Assembly (NCBI GenBank): GCA_002329295.1 | Contig: DCTT01000003.1 | Span: forward strand, 9,027 to 20,376 | Direction: 5' to 3' | Length of the DNA: 11,350 bases | Source of the DNA: Eubacteriaceae bacterium UBA1433 | GTDB lineage: Bacteria > Bacillota > Clostridia > Eubacteriales > UBA1433 | Shown: positions 1 through 7,680 of the stretch, one piece after another | How the letters are laid out: the number at the start of each line of letters is the position of its first letter | Position numbering within the stretch: the stretch's first letter is position 1 | Program-made: the position numbers and the translations under genes | Notes under the pieces: model-generated | What the model was told of the DNA's origin: nothing | What the model saw: the letters and a program-made list of their open reading frames with translations, nothing else | Databases searched by the model: none

Positions 1-1390
1 GAGCGGCTGGCTTTTGATGGGTCTTCCCGGCGTTGCTTATTGGTGCGGACTGGCGGACGCCGCCTGGACTGCCATTGGCCTCGCTATCGGAACTTATCTA
101 AACTGGCTGCTGGTCTCCAAGCGACTTCGCAGATATTCCATTGCCGCCGGCAACGCCATTACCATACCGGAATTTTTCAGCAATCGCTTCCGGGAGAAGA
201 AAAAAGTCATCATGACCCTCTCTTCTCTGTTTATCCTCGTCTTTTTTGCTGTTTACACGGGCAGCTGTTTTGTCACGGTAGGCAAACTTTTCAATCAGCT
301 TTTCGGCTTTGATTATCATACAATGATGCTGATCGGCGCCGTTTTTGTATTGGCCTATACCTTCCTCGGCGGATTTTTGGCCGAAAGCACCACCGATTTT
401 GTTCAAGGCATCCTGATGATTTTTGCCCTTGTCTTTGTGCTCGCCGTGGGCACCACTGCTGCCGGCGGCGTGCATGCCGTTATTGATAATGCCAAAAACA
501 TCCCGGGCTTCTTCACCTTTTTCGGCATTGCGCAGCCCGTCGTCAACGCTGAAGGCGTTCAACAAGTCTCATCAGGCGTTGCACAGTTTAGAGAAGCAGG
601 TTCTTATGGATTTTTAACCATTGTTTCCACCCTGGCCTGGGGGCTCGGATACTTTGGCATGCCGCAGGTTTTGCTTCGTTTTATGGGTATTCGCTCTACC
701 CAGGAACTGACCAAGTCAAGACGCATTGCCATGGTTTGGGTGATTATTTCTCTCACCGCCGCCGTACTCATCGGCTTAATCGGCCGTGCGCTGTTTCCTG
801 ATGCGCTGCTTACTTCCTATGCATCGGAAAACATCTTCATTTTAATTTCACAAACATTGATGCATCCGCTCATTGCAGGTCTGATGATGGCAGGAATCCT
901 CGCAGCTACCATGAGCTCCGCTGACTCCTATCTTTTGATCGCCTCTTCGGCTTTTTCTCGAAATATTTATCAAAGCATCCGCAAAGAAGAAGCTACAGAC
1001 AAGCAAGTCATGACCATGAGCCGTATAGCGCTTTTTGTCGTTGCAGCCGTTGGAATCATCATCGCCTGGGACAGCAACAGCATTATTTTTAAAGTCGTCA
1101 GCTTTGCCTGGGCGGGATTTGGCGCCACCTTTGGTCCGATTATGCTGTTTTCGTTGTTCTGGAAACGCACCAATCAAGCGGGTGCCATTGCCGGCATGTT
1201 GGGCGGGGCAAGCATGGTATTTATCTGGAAGCTGCTCGTTCGCCCCTTAGGCGGCGTTTGGGATATGTATGAACTTCTGCCCGCCTTTATTGTTTCCTGC
1301 ATTTTGATTGTTGTCTTTTCTCTTTCGACCGCCAAACCTTCTGAAGAAATCCAAAGAGAATTTGAGGCCGTCAAAGCCATGAACGACTAA
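1..1390 (+). CDS. putP: Sodium/proline symporter, PutP type (5' end outside window)
   Basis: This is a membrane transporter of the sodium:solute symporter family, expected to import L-proline with Na+. The frame is open from the first full codon (base 2). It begins S-G-W-L-L-M-G-L-P-G, the conserved stretch just after the sodium-site Asp in transmembrane helix 2 of E. coli PutP. About 55 N-terminal residues and the start therefore lie upstream, and the ATG at 17 is internal. Other PutP-like landmarks are the LGYFGMPQ stretch near 645-668, the A-A-T-M-S-S segment near 900-919 (Na2-site Ser/Thr pair; second residue Ser here) and S-F-A-W-A-G-F-G-A near 1099-1125. Around eleven hydrophobic helices remain. 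The C-terminus is short and charged. Proline specificity is inferred from overall resemblance to PutP; another amino-acid or solute symporter of the family is possible. A terminator follows directly. Confidence 0.85.
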   Translation, partial: SGWLLMGLPGVAYWCGLADAAWTAIGLAIGTYLNWLLVSKRLRRYSIAAGNAITIPEFFSNRFREKKKVIMTLSSLFILVFFAVYTGSCFVTVGKLFNQLFGFDYHTMMLIGAVFVLAYTFLGGFLAESTTDFVQGILMIFALVFVLAVGTTAAGGVHAVIDNAKNIPGFFTFFGIAQPVVNAEGVQQVSSGVAQFREAGSYGFLTIVSTLAWGLGYFGMPQVLLRFMGIRSTQELTKSRRIAMVWVIISLTAAVLIGLIGRALFPDALLTSYASENIFILISQTLMHPLIAGLMMAGILAATMSSADSYLLIASSAFSRNIYQSIRKEEATDKQVMTMSRIALFVVAAVGIIIAWDSNSIIFKVVSFAWAGFGATFGPIMLFSLFWKRTNQAGAIAGMLGGASMVFIWKLLVRPLGGVWDMYELLPAFIVSCILIVVFSLSTAKPSEEIQREFEAVKAMND

Positions 1391-1396
1391 TCCAAT

Positions 1397-1426
1397 AAAA
1401 AATCTCTGCTCATCAGAGATTTTTTT
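1397..1426 (+). terminator. Rho-independent terminator after the symporter gene
   Basis: The stem AAATCTCTG / CAGAGATTT (1400-1408 with 1414-1422) has a five-base loop and runs into a T tract (to 1426). A-T pairs extend the stem outward. It begins 7 bases after the symporter stop codon, so it should end that transcript and isolate the next gene. Confidence 0.85.
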
Positions 1427-1533
1427 ATACCGTTATGCACTGTATCTATTTTTCTTTCTGTTTTTTTACATGCCGAAGGAACGTAATTTTCCTGTCTTAT
1501 ACCGATAAAACCTCTGTTTGTGCAAGATATTCT

Positions 1534-1562
1534 TTGACCAAAAGAACACTGTGCGTTACAAT
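1534..1562 (+). promoter_or_regulatory. Sigma-A type promoter of the alpha/beta hydrolase gene
   Basis: The -35 box TTGACC (1534-1539) and -10 box TACAAT (1557-1562) each match consensus at five of six positions, with an ideal 17-base spacer. Transcription should start near 1569, giving a leader of about 25 bases before the ATG at 1595. No operator-like repeat is evident. Confidence 0.7.
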
Positions 1563-1594
1563 GAAAGTACCATTATGCGATTGGAGGCAAAAAA

Positions 1595-2332
1595 ATGCTA
1601 AAAAACAAAGAATACATATTCAACGGATGGAACGATAAAGCCGTGCTGCTTTTTCACGGCGCCACCTCCGGCTCCGCTCTGCTCCGTCCCTTTGCCAATT
1701 ATCTCAACTGTAACGGCTACACCGTCTACGGTGTCAACCTTGCCGGTCACGGCACCACCAAAGAAGATTTGGCAAAAATCACTTACCGGGACATCATAGA
1801 CAAAGCCGAGGCGGATTATGCAAAAATCAAATCCGATTTCAACAAAGTTTACGTAGCGGGTATCTCTTTGGGCGGTTTGACAACTGCGTATCTTACGTCT
1901 AACCACCCCGAAATTCCGGCCTTTGTTACTTTTGCCGCCGGCATGCTGCTCTCAGGTGACGTACCCAAAGGCATGGGCGAATCCTTTGATTCTGACTATG
2001 TCTTTCGTACCATGGCCGATAAAAAAGGAATGTATAAGCAGTACCATGTGCATTACGAATACATCCCGTTGAATTTTTATGCCAAATTGGGACAAATGTC
2101 CGCCAATTTCGTAGACAACCGCCTTGCCGAAAAAATCACCTCACCTGCGCTGATCATCCATACCAAAGATGACTCTATGGTACCCTACGAGAGTTCGCAA
2201 TATCTATACGACAACATCCGCTCCAAAGAAAAAGAACTGATGCTGATGGACGAAGGCGAGCACCTGTTCGTATTAAACGAATTTCGTTATGAACCTTTCG
2301 AAAAAGCCCTCGCCCTCTTTGATGCGCATTAA
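1595..2332 (+). CDS. Alpha/beta hydrolase, carboxylesterase / monoacylglycerol lipase type
   Basis: This is a predicted cytoplasmic serine hydrolase of 245 residues, within the usual size for Est30-like carboxylesterases and bacterial monoacylglycerol lipases. An oxyanion-hole H-G motif lies at residues 21-22. The nucleophile elbow G-I-S-L-G-G is at 89-94 (Ser91). The acid is Asp193 in H-T-K-D-D-S-M-V-P, and the catalytic His is His223 in D-E-G-E-H-L-F, so the full triad is present. No signal peptide or membrane helix is seen. The start is set by GGAGG at 1583-1587, seven bases before the ATG, and by a good promoter upstream. The gene stands alone between a terminator on each side, so it appears to be monocistronic. 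The natural substrate cannot be read from sequence; short or medium acyl esters are typical of the group. Confidence 0.85.
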   Translation: MLKNKEYIFNGWNDKAVLLFHGATSGSALLRPFANYLNCNGYTVYGVNLAGHGTTKEDLAKITYRDIIDKAEADYAKIKSDFNKVYVAGISLGGLTTAYLTSNHPEIPAFVTFAAGMLLSGDVPKGMGESFDSDYVFRTMADKKGMYKQYHVHYEYIPLNFYAKLGQMSANFVDNRLAEKITSPALIIHTKDDSMVPYESSQYLYDNIRSKEKELMLMDEGEHLFVLNEFRYEPFEKALALFDAH

Positions 2333-2379
2333 AAAATGTTTTCTCACTTCTTTGAATATTACATTCAATGAAAAGAAAG

Positions 2380-2412
2380 TCCCGCAAAAATCATATGTTG
2401 CGGGATTTTTTT
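2380..2412. terminator. Terminator between convergent genes
   Basis: The stem TCCCGCAA / TTGCGGGA (2380-2387 with 2398-2405) has a ten-base loop and is followed on the + strand by seven T. It ends the hydrolase transcript. On the - strand the same stem is followed by a weaker T-rich run, so it may also stop the dehydratase operon, whose last stop codon lies 33 bases before it. Confidence 0.8.
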
Positions 2413-2444
2413 GTCGGAACGACTCAAATTAAATAAAGCACATT

Positions 2445-3077
2445 TTACTTGTCTGTCTCTTCCTGCTCTATATTCATATGTCCTTTGACATTTTGCAAAA
2501 TCGGTTTCATCACTTCTTCCTTGCGCGCCGCATAATACCGTTTGTTTTCCACAAACATATTGTTGCCCGCTGTATCGATAGACACGATTAGGGGGCCGAA
2601 TTCTTTTACTTTCATGACCCACAGGCTCTCAGGCATCCCCAGCTCACGCCAATACACTGTCTCGATTTTTTCTACCTGTGAAGCGGCCGTAACCGCACAC
2701 CCGCCGGGAAACACACAGTGAATGGCGCCGAATTTTTTGCAGGCCTCCGCCGTTTTTTCGCCCATGCCTCCTTTGCCGATGATGATGCGTACCCCTGTTT
2801 TTTCAATAAACGCCGCTTCATCGGCCTCCATGCGAATAGACGACGTGGGTCCGATAGAAATCATGACGTTTTCTTTTGCGCCTTCTTTGACAATCGGCCC
2901 TGCATGCAAAAGCGCCATATCTTTAAAATCATAGGGGCTTACAAGACCTTCGTGTACAATGCGATGATGTACATCATCCCGACCTGTAACCAAATACCCG
3001 CTTAAATAAAAAATATCTCCGATGCGCAAATTTGCAATATCTGCAATGCCAATCGGTGTCGTAATGATTTTTTTCAT
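2445..3077 (-). CDS. ttdB: L(+)-tartrate dehydratase / class I fumarase-type beta subunit
   Basis: This is the small subunit of an oxygen-sensitive hydro-lyase. The heterotetramer with the alpha subunit dehydrates L-tartrate to oxaloacetate, or in related enzymes interconverts malate and fumarate. It has 210 residues, against about 200 for E. coli TtdB. Visible motifs are R-D-D-V-H-H near 33-38, G-P-T-S-S at 76-80, G-K-G-G-M at 101-105, P-G-G-C-A-V at 124-129, and E-L-G-M-P-E-S-L-W-V followed by K-E-F-G-P-L-I-V-S-I-D-T at 145-169. The last block closely recalls TtdB. The tail after about residue 200 is polar and rich in Glu. The start codon overlaps the alpha-subunit stop (ATGA, 3074-3077), which suggests translational coupling; a G-rich ribosome site lies within the upstream gene. 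A two-subunit fumarase is the main alternative. Confidence 0.8.
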   Translation of the reverse strand: MKKIITTPIGIADIANLRIGDIFYLSGYLVTGRDDVHHRIVHEGLVSPYDFKDMALLHAGPIVKEGAKENVMISIGPTSSIRMEADEAAFIEKTGVRIIIGKGGMGEKTAEACKKFGAIHCVFPGGCAVTAASQVEKIETVYWRELGMPESLWVMKVKEFGPLIVSIDTAGNNMFVENKRYYAARKEEVMKPILQNVKGHMNIEQEETDK

Positions 3078-3973
3078 AGCTGCGCCCCCCGATAAGTGAG
3101 AATTTCATAGGACATATCCTTTTGAAAGCGAATCACGCCCCGTCTATGCGCATAGCAAGCCATATTGACTCCGACAGCCAGCGTGGCAGGATGTCTGCCC
3201 GAAGATTCGATATGCACGGCCATAGCCACATTTTCGCCGCGCATGCCCTGTGCGCCAATGCCGAGTGCATTGAGACCTTCCAGCAATTCTTTTTCAAGCC
3301 GAGCGCCTTTGGGATGCGGATGATGGGTGCCCAGCGGACGCAAGTAGGCTTTCTTTGACAACAGCGCCGCATTTTCCACATTTTGCCCCAACCCCACTCC
3401 CACAATCAACGGCGGACAGGCATTAATCCCTAAATCGGCAACGGCTTCAAAAACGTACTTTACAATCGCGCCATAGCCGTCCGAAGGCTTAAATACCTGC
3501 GCTTTGCCCGGCAGGCAGCATCCTCCTCCGGCAAAATACACGATGATTTCCAGCTCATCTCCCCCGGAAACAATGTCCCAATTTATCCACGGAATGCGCT
3601 CACCTGTATTGTCACCCGTATTTTTCTCTTCAAAATAATTGATGGTGTTTTGACGCAGCGGCACGCTCATGGTTGCTCGCTTGGTCGCTTCCTGCAAACT
3701 TTCTTCGACAATGTCCAAGTGCGGAAACGCCGTCCCCGCTTTTATATAGTAATGCAGCTGTCCCGTATCCTGACAACTGGGGCGCTTTAATTTTTCCGCT
3801 TCTTCCAGGTTTTGAAAATACGCATCATAAATCACCTTTTGCATCGGCGAAGTTTCTTTGTCACGCAATTCCGTCAATTTTTCATATACGTCATCGGGCA
3901 GTCGCCTGCTGGCAAGGGCTAAAAATTTTTCCATCGTATCCATCAAGGCTTGTTTCGCTTCCGTTTTGTTCAT
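3074..3973 (-). CDS. ttdA: L(+)-tartrate dehydratase / class I fumarase-type alpha subunit
   Basis: This is the catalytic, iron-sulfur-bearing subunit, 299 residues long (TtdA of E. coli is about 303). Three cysteines sit where the [4Fe-4S] ligands of this family lie: Cys67 in P-S-C-Q-D-T-G, Cys186 in N-A-C-P-P-L and Cys273 in M-A-C-Y-A-H-R-R-G. Other family marks are N-T-G-x-N-T-G near 118-124, P-W-I-N-W-D near 128-133, A-G-G-G-C-C-L-P-G at 148-156 and H-I-E-S-S-G-R-H-P near 254-262. N-terminal text such as R-R-L-P-D-D-V and the N-T-G/P-W block resemble TtdA more than single-chain fumarases, hence the name; substrate choice still needs assay. The start has GGAAGGA (3981-3987) seven bases upstream. 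No tartrate transporter or LysR-type regulator lies beside it, so a housekeeping fumarase role remains possible. Confidence 0.8.
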   Translation of the reverse strand: MNKTEAKQALMDTMEKFLALASRRLPDDVYEKLTELRDKETSPMQKVIYDAYFQNLEEAEKLKRPSCQDTGQLHYYIKAGTAFPHLDIVEESLQEATKRATMSVPLRQNTINYFEEKNTGDNTGERIPWINWDIVSGGDELEIIVYFAGGGCCLPGKAQVFKPSDGYGAIVKYVFEAVADLGINACPPLIVGVGLGQNVENAALLSKKAYLRPLGTHHPHPKGARLEKELLEGLNALGIGAQGMRGENVAMAVHIESSGRHPATLAVGVNMACYAHRRGVIRFQKDMSYEILTYRGAQL

Positions 3974-4001
3974 AGGCTCTTCCTTCCCTGTTTAGATATA
4001 T

Positions 4002-4030
4002 TTTTTATATACACTCTCTTCTTTTATCAA
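4002..4030 (-). promoter_or_regulatory. Possible promoter of the ttdAB operon
   Basis: On the - strand TTGATA (4025-4030) resembles a -35 box. It is followed after 17 bases by TAAAAA (4002-4007), or after 15 bases by TATAAA (4004-4009). The region is AT-rich and ends about 30 bases before the ttdA start, so a promoter is expected here. The exact boxes are uncertain. Confidence 0.3.
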
Positions 4031-4040
4031 CACAATACAG

Positions 4041-4320
4041 CTATGACTGTAAAAACTCTAATAATGTGCGATTAAATTCCCTCGGTCGATACACATCGCA
4101 TGCCCTGTTTCGACAAATGCAGCAAAAGTGGTCTCCGGCAGCATTTCGGCAACGTTCTTTGCCAATTGCATCTCCGTAGCATAGCTTTTAGAGCATGCGC
4201 CGAATACCAATGTCGGTATACCCTCTTTGAGTACATAGACATACTTCCGCGATGCTCTTTGGCCAACTCCTCCATAGAATCCCTTTTATCTGTCCAAATA
4301 TATCGGTTTTCTGAAAGAAT
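4041..4320 (-). pseudogene. Frameshifted C-terminal remnant of an alpha/beta hydrolase
   Basis: Three adjacent - strand frames together spell the end of an alpha/beta hydrolase. The first piece (4320 to about 4247) reads R-D-S-M-E-E-L-A-K-E-H-R-G. The second (about 4246 to 4088) reads K-E-G-I-P-T-L-V-F-G-A, then A-K-N-V-A-E-M-L-P, then F-V-E-T-G-H-A-M-C-I-D with the catalytic-type Gly-His. The third (about 4087 to the TAG at 4041) reads R-E-F-N-R-T-L-L-E-F-L-Q-S, a typical closing helix. Two frameshifts, near 4243-4252 and 4080-4090, break it, and the N-terminal two thirds with the nucleophile serine are absent. The G-x-x-S-K-S-Y stretch recalls the YdjP-like subgroup. It lies upstream of ttdA on the same strand and is not a copy of the intact hydrolase at 1595. 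Confidence 0.6.
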
Positions 4321-4540
4321 TATTTTATATATTTTTTATTATAGCATGTTCTTTCAAAAAACAGACGTGATATCCGCAACCGTACACTCGAAATTGCAGT
4401 AAAAAAGCGTCAAATCAATACTGTCGCAACAGCAGAACCGTCAACCGAGAAAAGATTATGGCTGGCGGCAAAAAACAAGACCTTTTTTGCGTTGGTTTAT
4501 CGCAAAAAGAGTCTCGACTACACAATCTCTCACCCACTTA
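4321..4540. other. Non-coding spacer before the radical SAM operon terminator
   Basis: This gap follows the hydrolase remnant. It starts with a very AT-rich stretch (4321-4345), probably the edge of the deletion that removed the front of the hydrolase. It contains the operon terminator at 4470-4513. A + strand frame is open from 4345 to 4551 but has no usable start before 4492 and no ribosome site, so it is not called as a gene. A TATAAT-like hexamer on the - strand near 4339-4344 lacks a convincing -35 partner. Confidence 0.4.
4470..4513 (-). terminator. Terminator of the ABC exporter / radical SAM operon
   Basis: Read on the - strand, 13-base arms (4513-4501 with 4491-4479) pair with one mismatch around a nine-base loop. 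They are followed by TTGTTTTTT (4478-4470). It starts about 28 bases after the radical SAM stop codon. The stem is A-T rich except for its GCG/CGC tip, so its strength is uncertain. Confidence 0.6.
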
Positions 4541-5800
4541 CTATCGGATAATCAATTCGGAAGGAAAGGCTTCTTTATGCATAAGCCCCCACATCTGATC
4601 AATATACGACAGCGTATAAAAATTTTCATAATAATGAAAATAATACGAACCCTTTGTGGTCAGGCGATAACCGCCCTCTTCTTGCGTCACAAATTTGAGC
4701 CGTTTTGCCAGCTTCATTTCAAATCCGTATTGAGAAGACAGTGTTTTGCCGAAAGCCTTTTCAAAATCTTCTTCCCTTAGCTCCATGGAATACAGCGTCC
4801 AAAACAAATAATAGACCATGCGTTGACGCAACGTAAATTCCAATGTAAGAGCCGTTGCGATCCTGCCCTGCTGCATCCTTTCAATATAGGCATCTACATC
4901 AAAGGTATTGATTTTAAATTGCCTTTCAAGCAATGTCGTGGCCGAACAGCCAAAACCCAAAAAGTTATCCCTTGTCATAGACGAATATCTGCTGTTTCCC
5001 GTTTTTGAAAAAGTCCAAATCGAATCTCGCAAATAGCCCTGCTTTTCACAATATTGTACAATTTCATAAAGCAGATGCTTTTTTTCTTTCTCTTTTCGCC
5101 GGCGAAACTTGCGCTCCGTAAAAGTAAAGTCAATAAACGGATACATCGCAAAGTGATTGGCTCCGTGCGCAAAAGCAAGCTCGATATCTTCCTTTAAACT
5201 CTCAATCGTCTGTCCGGGAAGCGCAAAAATAAAATCCGCCGATACGGTCTCAAAACCCGCTTGATTGATTGCTTCGAACATCTTTTCATAGGCAACGCTT
5301 TCTCTGCCCAGCAACTTTAATATCTCAGGCTGAAAAGACTGCACGCCGATGCTGATTTTGCTCACGCCGGCTTCTTTCAGCTGTTGCAACCGCTCTGTTG
5401 TACAATCCTTTGGATGCAGCTCCAGACCGATGCCCTCCGTGATGATAAAATAACGCTTCAGACGCTGCACAATGCTTTGAATATCTTGTGCCATCAGCGC
5501 AGGGCTTCCGCCGCCAAAATACAAACTCGTCGCTTCTTTTTTTTCGCCTTCAACATTTTGTCCCACCAAGTCAATTTCGGCAAGGAGAGCCTGCAGATAA
5601 CGCTTTGCCAACGTTTCGTCATAGAGCACTTTGCAATAGGGACAAAAGGAACATATCGAGCGGCAAAAGGGTATATGCACATAGAGCCCCATTCCGGGCG
5701 TGTCTCGATAAGGCAGTGTCGCGCTGCCGCCGGGATAAAAACGAAAAGGCTTCGTTGTTTTCGTAAGCCAAGCCCGCGTCAGCGATGTCAAGATGCTCAT
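4541..5800 (-). CDS. Radical SAM protein, coproporphyrinogen III oxidase-like (HemN/HemW/HutW superfamily)
   Basis: This is a predicted cytoplasmic [4Fe-4S]/S-adenosylmethionine enzyme of 419 residues. The cluster motif is C46-R-S-I-C50-S-F-C53, preceded by L-Y-V-H-I-P-F as in HemW and HemN. A fourth cysteine (Cys56) follows. The SAM-binding Y-F-G-G-G-S-P is at 94-100. E-L-H-P at 127-130, I-G-V-Q-S-F at 151-156 and D-F-I-F-A-L-P-G-Q-T further on are the usual superfamily blocks. The last 110 residues resemble the HemN C-terminal helical/winged domain. The chain carries about 40 residues before the core that classical HemW lacks. Possible roles are heme chaperone, decarboxylase-like oxidase or anaerobic heme-degrading methyltransferase; none is proven here. 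The start has AGGAGG five bases upstream. It is the last gene of the unit, 44 bases after the second ABC gene, with which it is probably co-transcribed. Confidence 0.8.
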   Translation of the reverse strand: MSILTSLTRAWLTKTTKPFRFYPGGSATLPYRDTPGMGLYVHIPFCRSICSFCPYCKVLYDETLAKRYLQALLAEIDLVGQNVEGEKKEATSLYFGGGSPALMAQDIQSIVQRLKRYFIITEGIGLELHPKDCTTERLQQLKEAGVSKISIGVQSFQPEILKLLGRESVAYEKMFEAINQAGFETVSADFIFALPGQTIESLKEDIELAFAHGANHFAMYPFIDFTFTERKFRRRKEKEKKHLLYEIVQYCEKQGYLRDSIWTFSKTGNSRYSSMTRDNFLGFGCSATTLLERQFKINTFDVDAYIERMQQGRIATALTLEFTLRQRMVYYLFWTLYSMELREEDFEKAFGKTLSSQYGFEMKLAKRLKFVTQEEGGYRLTTKGSYYFHYYENFYTLSYIDQMWGLMHKEAFPSELIIR

Positions 5801-5844
5801 AAATCCTCCTCACGTTGGCCGTTGCTTCATCGTATTTTTGTTTT

Positions 5845-7680
5845 TTAATCCAACTCCGCCGTACCTACGTTCAAATCATAATAGCGACCTTTCATCGCCA
5901 TCAAATCGTCATGGTCGCCCCGCTCCACAATCCGTCCTTGTTCCAACACAAGAATGGCGTTCGAACGGCGAATCGTAGAGAGCCTGTGCGCAATAACAAA
6001 GGTAGTTCGCCCTTCCATCAGCCTGTCCATCCCTTTTTCAATTAGCTGTTCCGTGCGCGTATCCACCGAGGACGTCGCCTCATCCATAATCAAAATAATC
6101 GGATCGGCAATCGCGGCACGCGCAATGGAAATCAGTTGACGCTCCCCTTGCGACAACCCGGAGCCGTCTGCATCCAGCACCGTTTCGTAGCCCTGTTCCA
6201 TTTTCGAAATAAAATGATGGGCATTGGCGGATTTTGCCGCATGAACAACCTCTTCATCCGTGGCATCCAATCTGCCATAGCGAATGTTTTCCGCAATGGT
6301 TCCTTGAAAAAGGCGCACATCCTGAAGCACGACAGACATAATGCTGCGCAAATCCCGCTTTTTGATGCGCTGGATATCGATTCCGTCTACGGTAATTTGT
6401 CCGTCCTCTATTTCATAAAATCGATTGATTAAATTCGTGATTGTCGTTTTGCCGGCTCCCGTCGAGCCCACAAAGGCAATTTTTTGTCCGGGTTTGGCAT
6501 ATAAAGAAATATCTTGAAGCACAAGTTTGTCCTTTGTATACCCGAAATCCACCTCTGTAAAACGAATATCGCCTTGCACGGAGACATTTTTTATCGTCCC
6601 GTCCTTTTGCGGCACACGCCAGCAAAGGTCTCTTCGCCCTTCACCGTTTTTTTCCAGTTGCACATCCCCCGCATCCATTTCTTCGGGTTCCATATCCAAA
6701 ATATGAAAAATGCGTTCTGCGCCGGCAATGGCGGCAAACAACAAATTTAACAGATTGGATACTTGTACAATCGGGCGCGAAATCACCCGTGTATATTGCA
6801 AAAAGGCGGCAATGTTCCCGATGGTAATAACGCCTCCCATCGCAAGAAAGGCGCCGGACATCGCCACCAGCGAATACATCACAAAAGACAAGTTTCCCAT
6901 CACAGGCATTGCCATCACGCCAAAGGTGGAAGCCCGTGTTGATATGCGGCGCAGCTCCTCGGCTTGTTCATCGAAACTGTTTTTCGCACGCTCTTCATAG
7001 TTAAAGACTTTAATGACCTTTTGCGCGGAAATCATCTCTTCCACATAGCCGTTGAGTTGAGCCGTCATCTGCTGGCGACGACGAAAATATTTTCCGCTCA
7101 TCCGTGCAATAAATTGCATAATCAACATCATTCCTCCCAAAGAAAGCACCACAACTCCCGTCAATAAGGGGCTGAGCAAAATCATCATGCTGATCGTACC
7201 CGCAAACGTGACAATGCTGATCAAAATTTGTCCAACGCTGTGTTCCAGCGCTTGATTAAGCATATCCACATCATTGGTGAACGAAGACATCGTCTCTCCA
7301 TGGGTATGGTTGTCAAAATAAGACACCGGCAGAGAAAGCACTTTTTCAATCATTTCACTGCGAATAATGTATACCGTTTTTTGCGCAAGCTGTGCCAACA
7401 TGCGGCTGCCGAAATATTGCCCGACGACCAACAGCACAATCAAACCCACCATCACAACCAAAGAGCGCAAAAAAGCATTCCAATCCCGATGCGTCGCTAT
7501 GCTGTCAATGAGCGGCGATAGCATTCCGTTTGCGCCCACCTGTGCCAGCGAGCTGAAGGCGACCAGCAATATGCCTCCCAGCAACATAGCCTTGTTATAT
7601 CGAAAATAACCAAGTAGCCGTCCTACGGTTTTCATGGGTTTTGCGGCAGTAACTTTGCTTTTCTGTCCTTGCTTTTTCAT
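5845..7680 (-). CDS. ABC exporter half-transporter, canonical-site subunit of a heterodimer
   Basis: This is an inner-membrane exporter subunit of 611 residues with a type I exporter membrane domain (about 25-330, six helices expected) fused to an ATPase domain. Walker A is G-S-T-G-A-G-K-T-T (405-413), the Q-loop Gln is 453, Walker B ends I-M-D-E with catalytic Glu534, and the switch His is 565, so its own ATP site is catalytically complete. The signature is L-S-Q-G-E (509-513) instead of L-S-G-G-Q, the form expected when it faces a degenerate site on its partner. A linker of about 40 residues (331-370), rich in charged residues, joins the two domains. The start overlaps the stop of the preceding ABC gene (ATGA), so the two are translationally coupled. 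This is the BmrD / TM288 / LmrD type of partner. The substrate is unknown; drugs, lipids or porphyrins are all possible. Confidence 0.9.
   Translation of the reverse strand: MKKQGQKSKVTAAKPMKTVGRLLGYFRYNKAMLLGGILLVAFSSLAQVGANGMLSPLIDSIATHRDWNAFLRSLVVMVGLIVLLVVGQYFGSRMLAQLAQKTVYIIRSEMIEKVLSLPVSYFDNHTHGETMSSFTNDVDMLNQALEHSVGQILISIVTFAGTISMMILLSPLLTGVVVLSLGGMMLIMQFIARMSGKYFRRRQQMTAQLNGYVEEMISAQKVIKVFNYEERAKNSFDEQAEELRRISTRASTFGVMAMPVMGNLSFVMYSLVAMSGAFLAMGGVITIGNIAAFLQYTRVISRPIVQVSNLLNLLFAAIAGAERIFHILDMEPEEMDAGDVQLEKNGEGRRDLCWRVPQKDGTIKNVSVQGDIRFTEVDFGYTKDKLVLQDISLYAKPGQKIAFVGSTGAGKTTITNLINRFYEIEDGQITVDGIDIQRIKKRDLRSIMSVVLQDVRLFQGTIAENIRYGRLDATDEEVVHAAKSANAHHFISKMEQGYETVLDADGSGLSQGERQLISIARAAIADPIILIMDEATSSVDTRTEQLIEKGMDRLMEGRTTFVIAHRLSTIRRSNAILVLEQGRIVERGDHDDLMAMKGRYYDLNVGTAELD

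Noticed and set aside
98..565. A 155-codon - strand frame antisense to the symporter gene
   Set aside because: It is a shadow of the conserved PutP frame and shows no ribosome site or recognisable domain.
4072..4275. A 67-codon - strand frame upstream of ttdA
   Set aside because: Only its first ten or so codons match the hydrolase remnant. The rest is out of frame because of the first frameshift, so it is not a functional gene.
4339..4344. A TATAAT hexamer on the - strand before the hydrolase remnant
   Set aside because: No -35 match is found at normal spacing, and the region is so AT-rich that a chance match is likely.
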